From contig CAWFYS010000008.1 in assembly GCA_963820075.1 (NCBI GenBank), positions 1 through 64,000 on the forward strand: a DNA stretch of 64,000 nt, given 5' to 3'. Positions 10,679-20,582 of this stretch are shown here, piece by piece. The notes beneath the pieces were generated by a model. It saw nothing but the letters and a program-made list of their open reading frames with translations. It ran no database searches and was not told the origin of the DNA. The DNA is from Kumtagia sp963820075 (lineage in GTDB: Bacteria; Pseudomonadota; Alphaproteobacteria; Rhizobiales; Rhizobiaceae). The number at the start of each line of letters is the position of its first letter. The first letter of the stretch is position 1. Position numbers and translations under genes: made by a program.

Positions 10679-11833
10679 ATGCGTCGTGGCGGCTGTCACA
10701 CTGACGGTCGGCATTGCCGCGATAAGCTCTCCCGCCTGGACGCAGACGGCGGATGATCTGGCCAAGCAATGCGTTGCAGACCAAGCAGCGCTTCGATCTC
10801 TATGGTTTGCGCTTCGAGAGTGACCAATCGACAATCCCGGCAGGCGCGCAATCGCTCCTCGACGACATTGCAACGACGCTCAAGAACTTTCCTGAATGGC
10901 ACTTGAGAATTGTCGGCCATACCGACGCCACGGGGAACCCGGAGCCCAACGAGGCCCTGTCGCTCGAGCGCGCCGAACGCCATCAAGGCGGCGTTGGTCG
11001 AGCGTGGCATTGACGAGCAAAGGCTGGCCACGGCAGGCGCCGGCGAGAAGCGACCTGCTGCCGGCAACGACACCCCGGAAGGGCGGGCGCTCAATCGCCG
11101 GGTCGAGCTTATTCGGTTCACGGACTCGGCGGAAGCCAAGAAACTGCTCAAGGCCATGTCGGATTATCAAGCCGCACAGACGGCAATATCGTTTGACTAC
11201 GACGCAACGCTCGAGGTCGTTACCGATGATAGTCAGAAACTTGCGCTTGCGAGTTCCGGTACGGTGACGCTCAACCGGCCGGATAAGATCCGTGCCACAC
11301 GCGCCGGCGGCTTCGTCGACGTCGAAACCCTGTTCGATGGCAAGACCCTGACTTTACTTGGCAAGAACGCCAACAAGTACACGCAGGTTGAAGTTCCCGG
11401 CACGATCGAACATCTGATTGACGAGTTGAAGGACAAATACGACAGACCACTGCCGGCCGCTGATCTGCTGATGTCTGAATTCCGATGACGAGTTGATGCA
11501 GGACGTCTACGAACTCGAAGGATCTCGGCAGTGGCGTGATCAACGGCACCGAGTGCGATTTTCTCGCGTTCCGACAGGACGAGGTGGATTTTCAGATCTG
11601 GGATCGCGCAGGGCGACCAGCCTCACCCGTGCAAGTATGTCGTGACGTCCAGGCAGGTGCCCGATGGGCTACAGTACAGCGTCGAGATCAGAAACTGGAA
11701 GACCGGTAGCGAGGCTACGATGGACGACTTCGCGTTCCACAGCCCGGCGAATGCCGAGAAGATCGACCTAAAGGACTTGCAGGACAAGATCAGTGATTTT
11801 CCCGCGAACTTCTCGATGGGAGGCAAGCAATGA
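10679..11833 (+). pseudogene. OmpA-like domain fused to DUF2092, several frameshifts
   Basis: Pieces in different frames join into one secreted protein: a signal-like segment (about 10685-10760, VVAAVTLTVGIAAISSPAW), an OmpA/MotB peptidoglycan-binding domain (FDLYGLRFESDQSTIPAGA, VGHTDATGNPEPN, then GIDEQRLATAGAGEKRP and RALNRRVEL), and a DUF2092 domain (ISFDYDATLEVV, SSGTVTLNRPDKIRATRAGG, CDFLAFRQDEVDFQIW, then YSVEIRNWKTG and DDFAFHSPANAEKI). Frame changes are needed near 10685, 10985, 11480 and 11620. The OmpA domain would anchor the protein to the cell wall; the role of DUF2092 is unknown. The gene ends overlapping the ATG of the next small gene (ATGA at 11830). Confidence 0.7.
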
Positions 11834-12022
11834 CCATATTGAAAGCGTCTTGGCATGCTGGTTGCCGCTTTTGATCATGATGAGCGGTGTGACCGAATTG
11901 GGCGGGCATCTGTTGACAAAGGGGTTCCCGGCTTTGTCTCAACCGCGGAGGCCGTCGTTGGCCGACCTCTGACCCCGGTCAGTGTGGCCGGCGTCGCGCG
12001 GCGGTCGGCGCGGCGTAATTGA
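11830..12022 (+). pseudogene. Small secreted protein, frameshifted
   Basis: ATG 11830 overlaps the stop of the DUF2092 gene (ATGA), suggesting translational coupling. As read, it stops after 14 codons. Changing frame after the fifth codon gives KRLGMLVAA, and a further change restores a C-terminus GFVSTAEAVVGRPLTPVSV followed by an Arg-rich end to the stop at 12022. The segment AVVGRPLTPVSVAGVARR recurs, to my recollection, in small secreted proteins of rhizobia found near DUF3300/DUF2092 genes. Homopolymers lie at both inferred breaks. Function unknown. Confidence 0.45.
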
Positions 12023-12036
12023 GATCGAAGGATGCA

Positions 12037-13494
12037 CTAAACGCCGACCGCCTTGGTGCGCAGCATCCGCAAGCCCAGAAACGCGAATGCGATTGTCAGC
12101 AGCGGGTTCAGCAAGTTGAAGAAGCAGAACGGCGCGAAGGAGGTCGCGGCGATGCCAAGCGTCGCCGCCATGTAGGCGCCGCAACTGTTCCAGGGGATCA
12201 GCGGCGAGGTCACGGTGGCGGAATCGCCGATGGCGCGGGACAGCACGACCGGCGCGAGGCCGCGCTCCTCGAAGGCGCCGCGGAACATCCGCCCGGGCAG
12301 CACGATGGCGATGTACTGGTCGGCGGCAAGCACGTTGGTGGCGAAGGCGGCGCCGACCACCGTCGCGACCAGCGCGCCGATCGAGCGCGCCGCGGCGATC
12401 AGCGGGCCGATCAGGCGCTCGAGGATGCCCGCCTTCTCCACGATGCCGCCGAAGGCGAGCGCCACCAGGATCAGCCAGACCGTGCCGAGCATGCTCTCCA
12501 TGCCGCCGCGGGTCAGGAGCTGGTCGACCGCGGGCTCGCCGGTACTTGAGACGAAACCGGTCGCCAGCGCCGCCCAGACGCCCTTGAGCAACGCGAGGCC
12601 GGCCGGCAGGCCCTCACCGCCGGCGAAGGCGATGACACGCTCGGGCGCTGCCGCCACGGCGAGGACGCCGCCGGCAAGCGCGCCGAGAAAGATCGTGACG
12701 AAGGGCGGCCAGCGCAGCAGCGCCAGCCCGAGAACGAGTATGAGCGGAACGAAGTGCAACAGACGGGGATGAAAGGCGGCGTCGATGCGGGCCAGGGTCG
12801 CCGACGGATCGAACGCGATGGGGCTGCCAAGGCTCCAGAAGGCCGCGAGCGCCAGAAGGAGCGCGGGCGTCGAGGTCCAGAGCGACTCGCGGATGTGGTC
12901 GTAGAGATTGGCGCCGGATGCCGCGCAGGCCAGGTTCGCGGTGTCCGACAGCGGCGAGGTCTTGTCGCCGAAATAGGCGCCCGAGATCACCGCGCCCGCG
13001 GTTATCGCCGGATCAAGGCCCATCTTCTGGGCGATCCCCATCAGGCCGATGCCGATCGTGCCGGCAACAGTCCAGGAACTGCCGATGCTGACCGCAATCA
13101 CGGCGCAGATCAGGCAAGCGGTCATGTAGAAATAGTGCGGGTTCAAAAGTTGCAGTCCGTAGTAGACCATGGCGACCAGCGTCCCGCTCATCGCCCAGGT
13201 GCCGATCAGTGCGCCGACGGCGAGCAGGATGAAGATCGCCGTGAGGCCGGTTGAGACGCTCGCCATCGCGGCGTCCCGAAGGTCGGCGACGGAATGGCCC
13301 CGGCGCCACGCGACGAACATCGCGACCATCGCGCAGAAAACCAGCGCGATCTGGTTCGGCCCGGCGGCCGCGGCGTCCCCGAAGAGCAAGAAGGACAATC
13401 CGAGCAGCCCCACGAGCGTGACAACCGGCACGAGGGCGGCAGCAAGGCCAGGCGGCTGCGGTGACGAAGGGCGGGCGAACCAGGAGCCTTCCAT
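12037..13494 (-). CDS. nhaC: NhaC family Na+/H+ antiporter
   Basis: 485 residues if started at ATG 13494 (GGAG ten bases upstream); the frame stays open to 13626, giving 529. About twelve hydrophobic segments. Family signatures include GPNQIALVFCAMVAMF, SIGSSWTVAGTIGIGLMG, GAYFGDKTSPLSDTANLA and SPLIPWNSCGAYMAATLG. The SSWTVAGT and GDKxSPLSDT motifs are those of NhaC antiporters, which exchange Na+ for H+ across the inner membrane. It lies downstream of the arginine deiminase genes on the same strand, separated by a small secreted-protein gene and a gap of about 220 bases. It is intact although its neighbours on both sides carry frameshifts. Confidence 0.88.
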   Translation of the reverse strand: MEGSWFARPSSPQPPGLAAALVPVVTLVGLLGLSFLLFGDAAAAGPNQIALVFCAMVAMFVAWRRGHSVADLRDAAMASVSTGLTAIFILLAVGALIGTWAMSGTLVAMVYYGLQLLNPHYFYMTACLICAVIAVSIGSSWTVAGTIGIGLMGIAQKMGLDPAITAGAVISGAYFGDKTSPLSDTANLACAASGANLYDHIRESLWTSTPALLLALAAFWSLGSPIAFDPSATLARIDAAFHPRLLHFVPLILVLGLALLRWPPFVTIFLGALAGGVLAVAAAPERVIAFAGGEGLPAGLALLKGVWAALATGFVSSTGEPAVDQLLTRGGMESMLGTVWLILVALAFGGIVEKAGILERLIGPLIAAARSIGALVATVVGAAFATNVLAADQYIAIVLPGRMFRGAFEERGLAPVVLSRAIGDSATVTSPLIPWNSCGAYMAATLGIAATSFAPFCFFNLLNPLLTIAFAFLGLRMLRTKAVGV

Positions 13495-13717
13495 TGGGGG
13501 CGCCTCCAGCGCCAAATGCTCGAAGCGTGAACTCAGTATCGAGGGTTCCGGCGAGCGCGCTGTCGAGATGGCGCTCGGCACCGTGCCACGCTTCGGCGGG
13601 TCGGCGTCAGGCGCTGGCAAGATCATGCTACGCGAGGCAGCTGTCAGGCACTACTCAGCCATTCTCCGCGGCTGACGCGATCGTTTCGCGCCGAAGTCCC
13701 ATGCAGCGAGATGCCTC

Positions 13718-13987
13718 CTATTGACGTTCGAAGCATTGGACGATCGCCAGCAGGTCGCAGACGCCGGCGGTATCCTCGATCCTCATAAACCCCTTCGCCT
13801 TCATGCACTTTTCGATGTCGAGGATGTCGGGCTCGCTCGACTTTCGTGAGGTGGCGGTCTGGGAATTCTCGCCTACCTGCGAGGCCTCGAGCTTGCAGGC
13901 GTCAAGCTCCTTCTGGCTGGCGTGCTCGCGGGCGGCGCCCATGATCGCCATGGCAGCAAATACGACGACCGGCGCGGCAATCCTCAT
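13718..13987 (-). CDS. Small secreted cysteine-containing protein
   Basis: 89 residues from ATG 13987 (AAAGG upstream). Residues 1-19 are a signal peptide (MRIAAPVVVFAAMAIMGAA). The mature part of about 70 residues has four Cys (in DACKLE, EKCMKAKGF, GVCDLLAI and VQCFERQ), suggesting two disulfides in the periplasm. I do not recognise a family. It lies between arcC and nhaC, same strand, 87 bases after the corrected arcC stop, so it may be the last gene of the arc transcript. Confidence 0.55.
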   Translation of the reverse strand: MRIAAPVVVFAAMAIMGAAREHASQKELDACKLEASQVGENSQTATSRKSSEPDILDIEKCMKAKGFMRIEDTAGVCDLLAIVQCFERQ

Positions 13988-14074
13988 AAGATAGGCCTTT
14001 CCCGAGCTTCCCGCGCCCGATCCGTGTCCCGGCGGCACCAGTCCGCCGCGTTCGCTGCGGGCCGCATGCCGGCC

Positions 14075-15009
14075 TCAGCCGAACGCCGTTTCTCCCGCCT
14101 TGACCGAAACGTGGTGCCCGTTTCGCCGCGCAGCGCGGCCGGCACGTCCGGCAACGCGCAGATGATGGCGCGACCGCCGGTCGTCCGGGCGAAGTCCTGC
14201 GCGGCCTCGACCTTCGGTCCCATGGAGCCCGCTGGAAAGCTGTAGGCGTCGAGCGCGTCGGGCGTGGCCGAGCGGATCGCGCGCTGTTCCGGCTTGCCCC
14301 AGTCGAGATAGACGGCGTCGGCGTCGGTGGCGACGACGAAGGTGTCCGCGCCAATCTCCTTGGCGAGCAGCGCGGACGCCCGGTCCTTGTCGATCACGCA
14401 TTCGACGCCGATCAGATGCCGCTCCTTGCCGGCTTCGTACATGGTCGGGATGCCGCCGCCGCCGGCGGCGATCACCACGGCGTCCTTTTCCAGCAGCCAT
14501 TTGATCGGGCGAATCTGGAAGATGCGCTTCGGCAGCGGCGACGCCACGACCCGCCGCCAATATTTGCCGTCGGGCTTGACCTGCCACCCCTTCGAGGCGG
14601 CTTCCGATTTCGCCTCCTCCTCGGAGTAGACCTTGCCGATGAACTTGGTCGGGTCCTTGAAGGCCGGATCTTCGGGATCGACCTCGACCATGGTCAGGAT
14701 CGTGGCGATCGGCTTCTCGAATGGCAGGATGTTGCCGAGTTCCTGCTCGATCATGTAGCCGATCATGCCCTCGGTCTCGGCCCCGAGCACGTCCAGCGGC
14801 GCGTCCTCCCCCTCATAGGCGAGTTCCTGGAGCGCAAGCAGGCCGACCTGCGGGCCGTTGCCGTGGGTGATGACGACCTCGTGCTCCAGGCAGAGCGGCG
14901 CCAGGGCCGCGGCCGCGATCCTGGCGTTCTTGCGCTGGTTTGTGGCGGTCATGTCCTCGCCGCGTTTCAGCAGCGCGTTGCCGCCGAGCGCTACCACCAC
15001 GCGTCCCAT
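14075..15009 (-). pseudogene. arcC: Carbamate kinase, one frameshift near the C-terminus
   Basis: Carbamate kinase makes ATP from carbamoyl phosphate and ADP, releasing CO2 and ammonia: the last step of arginine deiminase catabolism. ATG 15009 follows GGGAGGCTGAGCC, four bases after the arcB stop. Signatures: VVALGGNALLKRGE, THGNGPQVGLLALQ, VIAAGGGGIPT and DKDRASALLAKEIGADTF. Near 14115 a missing base changes the frame just after GETGTT; the other frame restores the usual ending SVKAGETAFG and stops at 14075. As sequenced, the frame runs on with a foreign tail to 13984, overlapping the next gene. Full-length apart from this indel (about 311 residues). Confidence 0.88.
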
Positions 15010-15012
15010 GGC

Positions 15013-16016
15013 TCAGCCTCCCAGCGTGGCGACGAGGATGGCCTTGATCGTGTGCATGCGATTTTCGGCCTGTTCGAACGCGATGTTCATCGGGCTCTCG
15101 AAGACCTCTTCGGTGACCTCCATTTCGGTGATGCCGAATTTCTCGGCCATCTCGCGGCCCACCTTGGTCTCGGTGTTGTGGAAGGCCGGCAGGCAATGCA
15201 TGAACTTCGCGTTCGGGTTGCCGGTCTTCTTCATCAGGCGCATGTTGACCTGGTAGGGCGAAAGCAGCTTGATCCGGCTTTCCCAGACTTCCTTTGCCTC
15301 GCCCATCGACACCCACACGTCGGTGTGCACGAAGTCGACGCCCTTGACGCCCTTGTCGATGTCGTCGGTGATGGTGATGCGCGCCCCGGTCTCGGCGGCG
15401 CGCTTGGCCGCCATTTCGCGCACCTCGTCATGCGGCTGGTTCTCCTTCGGCGCGATGAGGCGCACGTCGCATCCCATGATCGAGCCCAGCATCAGCAGCG
15501 AGTTGCCCATATTGTTGCGGGCGTCGCCGAGGAAAGCGTAGGAAATCTGGGTGCGCGGCTTGTCGGCATGCTCCACCATGGTCAGCATGTCGGCCAGCAT
15601 CTGCGTCGGATGCCAAGTCGTCCGTCAGGCCGTTGTAGACCGGAACGCCGGCATATTTGGCAAGTTCCTCGACCATCTCCTGGCCGGCGCCGCGGAACTC
15701 GATGGCGTCGAACATGCGGCCGAGCACTCTGGGCCGTGTCCTTCATCGACTCCTTGTGGCCGATCTGCGAGCCGCTCGGATCGAGATAGGTGATGTGCGC
15801 GCCCTGGTCATGGGCGGCGACCTCGAAGGCGCAGCGGGTACGCGTCGATGTCTTCTCGAAAATCAGGCAGATGTTCTTGTCCTTCAGCGCCTGCTGCTCG
15901 GAGCGCGCGTATTTGGCGCGCTTGAGATCGCGCGACAGGTCGAGCAGATAGAGCATCTCGCGCTGACTGAAGTCCGCAATCTTGAGGTAGCTGCGACCCT
16001 TGAGATTGAAAGCCAT
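15013..16016 (-). pseudogene. arcB: Ornithine carbamoyltransferase (catabolic), two frameshifts
   Basis: Converts citrulline and phosphate to ornithine and carbamoyl phosphate in the arginine deiminase pathway. ATG 16016 follows GGGAGGAACCATC. The N-terminal frame has the carbamoyl-phosphate motif FEKTSTRTRCAFEVAAHDQG, the middle frame RMFDAIEFRGAGQEMVEEL, and the last frame LGDARNNMGNSLLMLGS and FMHCLPAFHNTETKVG. Indels near 15730 and 15605 separate them; repaired, the protein is a normal 334-residue enzyme. The HCLPAFHN signature favours a catabolic-type enzyme. It lies between arcA and arcC in operon order. Confidence 0.88.
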
Positions 16017-16070
16017 GATGGTTCCTCCCTGAGGCTTGTGTTCTTCTTCGTTGCCGCCGGCCGCGGCCGG

Positions 16071-17299
16071 TCAGTAGGCGGAATCGCGCAGGATCGGACA
16101 GGTCATGCAGTGGCCGCCGCCGCGCCCGCGGCCGAGTTCCTGGCTGCCGATGGTGATGACTTCGACGCCTGCCTTGCGCAAAAGCGTATTGGTGTGGGTG
16201 TTGCGGTCGTAGCCGATGATCACGCCGGGCTCGAGCGCGACGACATTGTTGCCGTCGTCCCACTGCTCGCGCTCTTGCTCGAACTCGTTGCCGCCCGGTG
16301 CCGACGACATGCAGGTCGCTGAGGCCGAGCGCCTCCTTGTAGACCTCGAAGAGGTGCGTGCCTTCCTTGCTGATCTCGACTCCGCCATTGCCGTCGGGGC
16401 GCAGCGAGAAACAGGTGATGGCGTCCACCACCTCGCGGAAGGCCGTGACCTTGTCGTAGTCGAGACAGGTGAAAACCGTGTCGAGATGCATCGCCGCGCG
16501 CGACTTCGGCATGGCGCAGGCGATGACCCGCTCGCGCCGCCTGCTTTTCGAAGAGCCGATTGGCGACCTGGTTGACGGCCTGGCGCGTCGTGCGCTCGCC
16601 CATGCCGATCAGGACGACGCCCTTGCCGATCGGCATGACGTCGCCGCCTTCCATGCTCGTGTAGCCCCAGTTCTCGTCGCTGTCGCCCCACCAGATCTCG
16701 AACTCGTTGTTCGTGAAGTGCGGATGGAACTTGTAGACAGCGCGCTGATAGAGCGTCTCGGGCTGGCGGGCCGGCCAGAACATTGGATTGCAGGTGACGC
16801 CGCCGTAGATCCAGCAGGACGGATCGCGCTGGAACAGCGCGTTCGGGACAGGCCGGACAATGAACTCGCTGGCCGACAGCGCCTCGCGCATGACGGGCGT
16901 CACCATGTCGGGCGGCAGGTCAGCGCGCACGATGCCGCCGAGCAGGTGCCGCGCGAGCAAATGACCGTCCAGTTCGTCGAGCCATGGCCGCAGGATGCGC
17001 GCCAGCGCCGGGCCGACCTGGTTGTCGGTTATTCTCCGGTCGAGCACGAAGGCACGGCCTTCCGGCACCGTGTTGAAGACATCGGTCAGCAGGTCCTGGA
17101 TGTCGTAGACCTCGATGTCGCGATCCTTCATGCGCAGCACGAAATCCGCGTGGTCGGAGCGCGCTTTCTGCACCCAGATCACGTCGTCGAACAGAAGGTC
17201 GTGGCAATTGCCTGGCGTCAGCCGCTCATGCGCGAGCGAGGGGCGCGACACCATCACCTTGCGGAGCTTGCCTATTTCCGAATGAACACCGAGTTGCAT
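16071..17299 (-). pseudogene. arcA: Arginine deiminase, two frameshifts
   Basis: Hydrolyses arginine to citrulline and ammonia. ATG 17299 follows GGGAGGTTTGAC. The first frame carries VHSEIGKLRKVMVSRPSLAH, LFQRDPSCWIYGG and MEGGDVMPIGKG; the second MHLDTVFTCLDYD (catalytic His) and VEISKEGTHLFEVYK; the third GNEFEQEREQW and the catalytic-Cys motif GRGGGHCMTCPILRD before the stop at 16071. Indels lie near 16545 and 16298. All active-site residues are kept, so decay is recent or the indels are sequence errors. Gap to arcB: 54 bases. Confidence 0.88.
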
Positions 17300-17483
17300 G
17301 GTCAAACCTCCCTTTCCCGAAACCGGAGGGCCGGCTGGCCTCCGGCACGGGCATTTTGCCATTTGATCCAGACGTGAATCGGGATTCCCCCGCGATGAGG
17401 AGGAATCCGAAAAAGACAGTATCCGCCCGCGCGACGAGGCCGTCTCGGAAGCAAGCTGCGCAGCGTGCTCCCGCGCCATGGTC

Positions 17484-18978
17484 TCAGCCGCCCGTGCTGG
17501 GGGCCGCGGCCGGAGCCGGAGCGTCGCCGCGGGTGGAGCGTTCGAGCCGCCCGAACCAAGTGTGCCGACGCTCAGGGCGGCGACAATGATGATCATGATT
17601 ATGACCAGCAGCGGCCAGACAAAGCGCAGCCAGCGATCGTAGGAGACCCGCCCGATCGCCAGCCCGCCCATGACCACCGCGAAGGTCGGGTTGAAGAGGT
17701 TCACCCAACCGTTGGCCGACTGGTAGGCGGTGACCGTCAGGTCGCGGTTGACGCCGGCGAAATCCGACAGCGGCGCCAGGATCGGCATGGTCAGGACGGC
17801 AAGGCCCGAGGAGGACGGCACGAGGAAGGAGAGCAGCGTCTGAAACACCAGCATCGTATTGATGAAGAGGATGTTCCCCAGTCCGGCCAGCGATCCGGCC
17901 AGTGCGTTGAGGATCGTGTCGGTAATCTTGCCGGCGTCCATGACGACGACGATGCCGCGCGCCACCCCGATGATCAGGGCGACGCCGAGCAGGTCGCGCG
18001 CGCCGTTGACGAATGTATTGACGAAGGTCTCCTCGTCGAGGCGGGTCTCCGGCGCGAACTTGCCGACGAACCAGGTCAGGATCGCCATGCCGAGGAACAG
18101 CGCCGACATCTGGCCCATCCACCAGCCGAGCTTGATGACGCCGTAGAGCATCAGCGCGAAGGTGAGCCCGAACAGCGCCAGGATGATGCTGCGCACCCGC
18201 GTGAATTCCGGCAGCGGCGCACCGGCCTCCGCACCCTTCAGGAAATGCGCGATGTTCTCCTCGCGCTGGTCGGCGACCACCGAATATGCGGGGTTGGCCT
18301 TCACGCGTGTCGCATAGCGCATCACATAAAAAATCCCCGCCGCAAGGCAGGCGAATAGTATGAACGACCCGCAGAACCAGCCCGTCCGTGAAGGGGACGC
18401 CGGCCGCATTCGATGCAATCACCGTGGCGAAGGCGTTGAAGGTCGAACCGAGCGTGCCGATGCCTGCTCCCAGCATGATCACCGCCACGCCGGTCAACGT
18501 ATCGTAGCCGGCACGGATCATCACCGGCAGGACGATCGCATAGAAGGCGAGGCTCTCCTCGGCCATGCCGTAGCTGGTGCCGCCGGCCGCGAAGGCGGCC
18601 ATGAGGATCGGGATCATCCAGATTTCGCGGCCCTCAAGCTTCTTGAGCAGCCATCCGATGCCGGCGTCGATCGCCCCGGTCTTGGTCACGACGGCGAGGA
18701 AGCCGCCGATGACGAGCACGAAGACCGCGACATCCACGGCATTGGCCATGTTGGTCGCCGGATTGTAGAGCCCGGCGATCGGCGCCATGAGCACGGCGAC
18801 GAATCCCTGCGGGCTGGGCTCGACGAGGGTGAAAGTGCCGGGGACCGGCGCTTCGCTTGCCAAGGGTCGGGTTGAGGGCCCGCTCGTACTGGCCGGCCGG
18901 GATGATCCATGTCAGCGCCGCCACGACGATGATCAGCACGAACAGGATCGTGAAGGCGGTCGGAAACTTCTTCGGCAT
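17484..18978 (-). pseudogene. YfcC-family transporter in the arc cluster, three frameshifts
   Basis: Inner-membrane carrier of the YfcC/C4-dicarboxylate-carrier-like family, encoded first in the arc cluster and therefore a likely arginine/ornithine exchanger. N-terminus from 18978: MPKKFPTAFTILFVLIIVVA and TWIIPAGQYER. Then, in the next frame, GTFTLVEPSPQGFVAVLMAP, FAAGGTSYGMAEESLAFYA and LGAGIGTLGSTFNAFATVIA; then FACLAAGIFYVMRYATRVK, FLVPSSSGLAVLTMPILAPL and QSANGWVNLFNPTFAVVMGG. Indels near 18865, 18400 and 17530. The last frame ends PAPAAAPSTGG at 17484. About 498 residues when joined, 12 or so membrane segments. Role in arginine transport is inferred from neighbours. Confidence 0.8.
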
Positions 18979-19054
18979 CGGTCCATGCCCTTCGCTGGTC
19001 GGCGGGATCGCCGGAGAAGGAAACCTGAGCGTCGGTCGACCTGATAACGGGAAA

Positions 19055-19877
19055 TCAGAACCCGCTTTGCTTCAGCGCCGACCAGGCGGTGTTGAGCGAG
19101 ATCGTACCGACAATGCGTGCGTCGCAACCGTTGGAAAATCCGCTTCGGGCCACGCATTCGTCGTCGTCGAGGTCGGTATCCCAGTAGCGCAGATCGAATG
19201 TGACCGCCTTCCAATCGTAGGAGACGCCAGCGGTCCAGGCCAGTTGCTCGAATGCGTTCGGGTCCTCGAAGAACTGATAGCCCACGCCGCCGTAGACCGA
19301 GAAATCGTGCGGCAAGGGAACGCGCAAGTCCGCCGGCGACGAAGGTCGCGGTATTGCCGCTCTGATTGAAGTCCGGGGCAAAGAACACGCGCGCGCCAAA
19401 CGTGACCATGTCCTGAAAGTTATAGTCGGCCTTGGCAAAGATCTCGCCATAGTCGGGGCTGATGTCCTCCGGCGAATAGAAGTAGTGGACATAACCGAGA
19501 TCGAGCGAAAGCGGACCGAATTCCGGCCGGATGCCGATCGCCGTGTCGATCTCCGCGCCGCGAAAACCCTCGCCGCCAAAGTCGACATTGGACGACCAGA
19601 TGTTCACATAGGCCATGCCGATGGTCGGCTCGATATAGCCCTGGACCGCCAGGTCGTTGCCGGTCTGCGTAATGCCGCGCGAAACATAGTCGGTCGTCAT
19701 CGCAATGCCGAAAGCGACATCGGCCGGCAATCCCAGCAGGGTCGACTCCGCCGCCGGCGCAGCCGCTTCAGCCTCCACTTCCGGAAGCGGTTCAATGTCC
19801 TGCTCGATCGCCAAGGCCCCGCCCGCCGAAAGCGAGGCGGCAAGCGCGGTCAAGATCAGCCAGTTGGCACGTCCCAT
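19055..19877 (-). pseudogene. Outer-membrane protein of the gcw_chp (TIGR02001) type, one frameshift
   Basis: Begins at ATG 19877 with a signal peptide (LILTALAASLSAGGALA). The mature protein is strand-rich with repeats typical of TIGR02001 outer-membrane proteins: AFGIAMTTDYVSRGITQTG, EPTIGMAYVNIWSSNVDFGG, EIDTAIGIRPEFGPLSLDLG, VHYFYSPEDISPDYGE. The frame changes near 19325, after which FSVYGGVGYQFFED and WTAGVSYDWKAVTFDLRYWD lead to the stop at 19055 (tail WSALKQSGF). These proteins probably form barrels of unknown substrate. It lies directly upstream of the YfcC transporter on the same strand; a shared role is possible but not shown. Confidence 0.72.
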
Positions 19878-20291
19878 TGCATCTCCCTCCTCCGAACAAA
19901 CCGCATCCTCGAGTCCGACCCTCCAGCGGACTCACAACCAGCGTACACGTCATTTTCTTACTTTTATGTGTCTGTCTTTTGGAAGGCCAGCCCAAAGATG
20001 ACAGCGACGCGTGTAACATCCTATAATGTCTGTGTTGCGGGTCGAGGCCGCCGGCGTTCCCTTTCTACGCGGTCGGTTTCCATGTGGTGTGCCCGGCAGA
20101 CTGTTTCCAAGTCCATCGAAGAAGCGGGACCCGGTCATGAGAACGGCGTTCCTTGACTATTTGCGGCAATTCACTCTCGGCCCTGTTCCGCAAGACACTC
20201 GTCCGATGTCCTGTTTGCTACGGTAACCTACGTCAACATTGACACCGGATAGGATACAATAATCCAATTGCAGCTTGCTGGGATATTTTCT
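19878..20291. other. Divergent intergenic region
   Basis: About 410 bases between the leftward outer-membrane protein gene and the rightward small genes, so it should hold promoters for both. I see no confident gene. A TTGACA at about 20238 lies before TACAAT-like sequence but with too short a spacer for a normal sigma-70 promoter, so I do not call one. Confidence 0.45.
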
Positions 20292-20582
20292 ATGGACGCC
20301 GGGGTGGTCGTCGCCTGTCGTCTGCTTCCGGCGATCGCGAGCGAGGTCGAGCGGTTGGCCAGGAGCAACGAATCGTTTCGAGACCTGTGCGAGGATCTTG
20401 CCGAAGCGGAACATGCGCTAAGCAGGCTTGTGCGGATGCCGGACGCTGCCGCCGAGCAGCGCCTGGCCGAGTGTGAAGACTGGATCGTGAGCTTGACCGC
20501 GGAAATCAAGGACGCGGTGCGACGCGCGGAAGCCACGGCCAGGGATGTAACGCCATCGGGGCGTGTTGGGAGTGGAAGATGA
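20292..20582 (+). CDS. Small hypothetical helical protein
   Basis: 96 residues from ATG 20292; no good ribosome binding site, and the frame is open slightly further upstream. Predicted all-helical and acidic: EVERLARSNESFRDLCED, LAEAEHALSRLVRM and LAECEDWIVSLTAEIKDAV. No family recognised. It ends in an ATGA overlap with the next gene, so the two are translated together. A related but broken copy of the C-terminal part (LDGWIVSLTSEIEGA) is found at about 32.9 kb, which supports this being a true coding sequence. Confidence 0.55.
   Translation: MDAGVVVACRLLPAIASEVERLARSNESFRDLCEDLAEAEHALSRLVRMPDAAAEQRLAECEDWIVSLTAEIKDAVRRAEATARDVTPSGRVGSGR

Noticed and set aside
14416..15789. Forward open frame of 457 codons over the arc genes
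   Set aside because: Antisense of arcC and arcB; no motif, and it exists only because of G/C-rich third positions.
16220..18418. Fusion protein of the YfcC transporter and arginine deiminase
   Set aside because: The long frame is caused by an indel at the transporter's C-terminus; the other frame gives a natural stop at 17484, and arcA has its own strong ribosome binding site.
14075..18978. Programmed ribosomal frameshifting in the arc genes
   Set aside because: Breaks occur at many unrelated places with no slippery site or conserved stimulatory hairpin; indels are the simpler account.
20230..20262. Sigma-70 promoter with TTGACA and TACAAT
   Set aside because: The spacer between the two hexamers is about ten bases, far from the usual 16-18.
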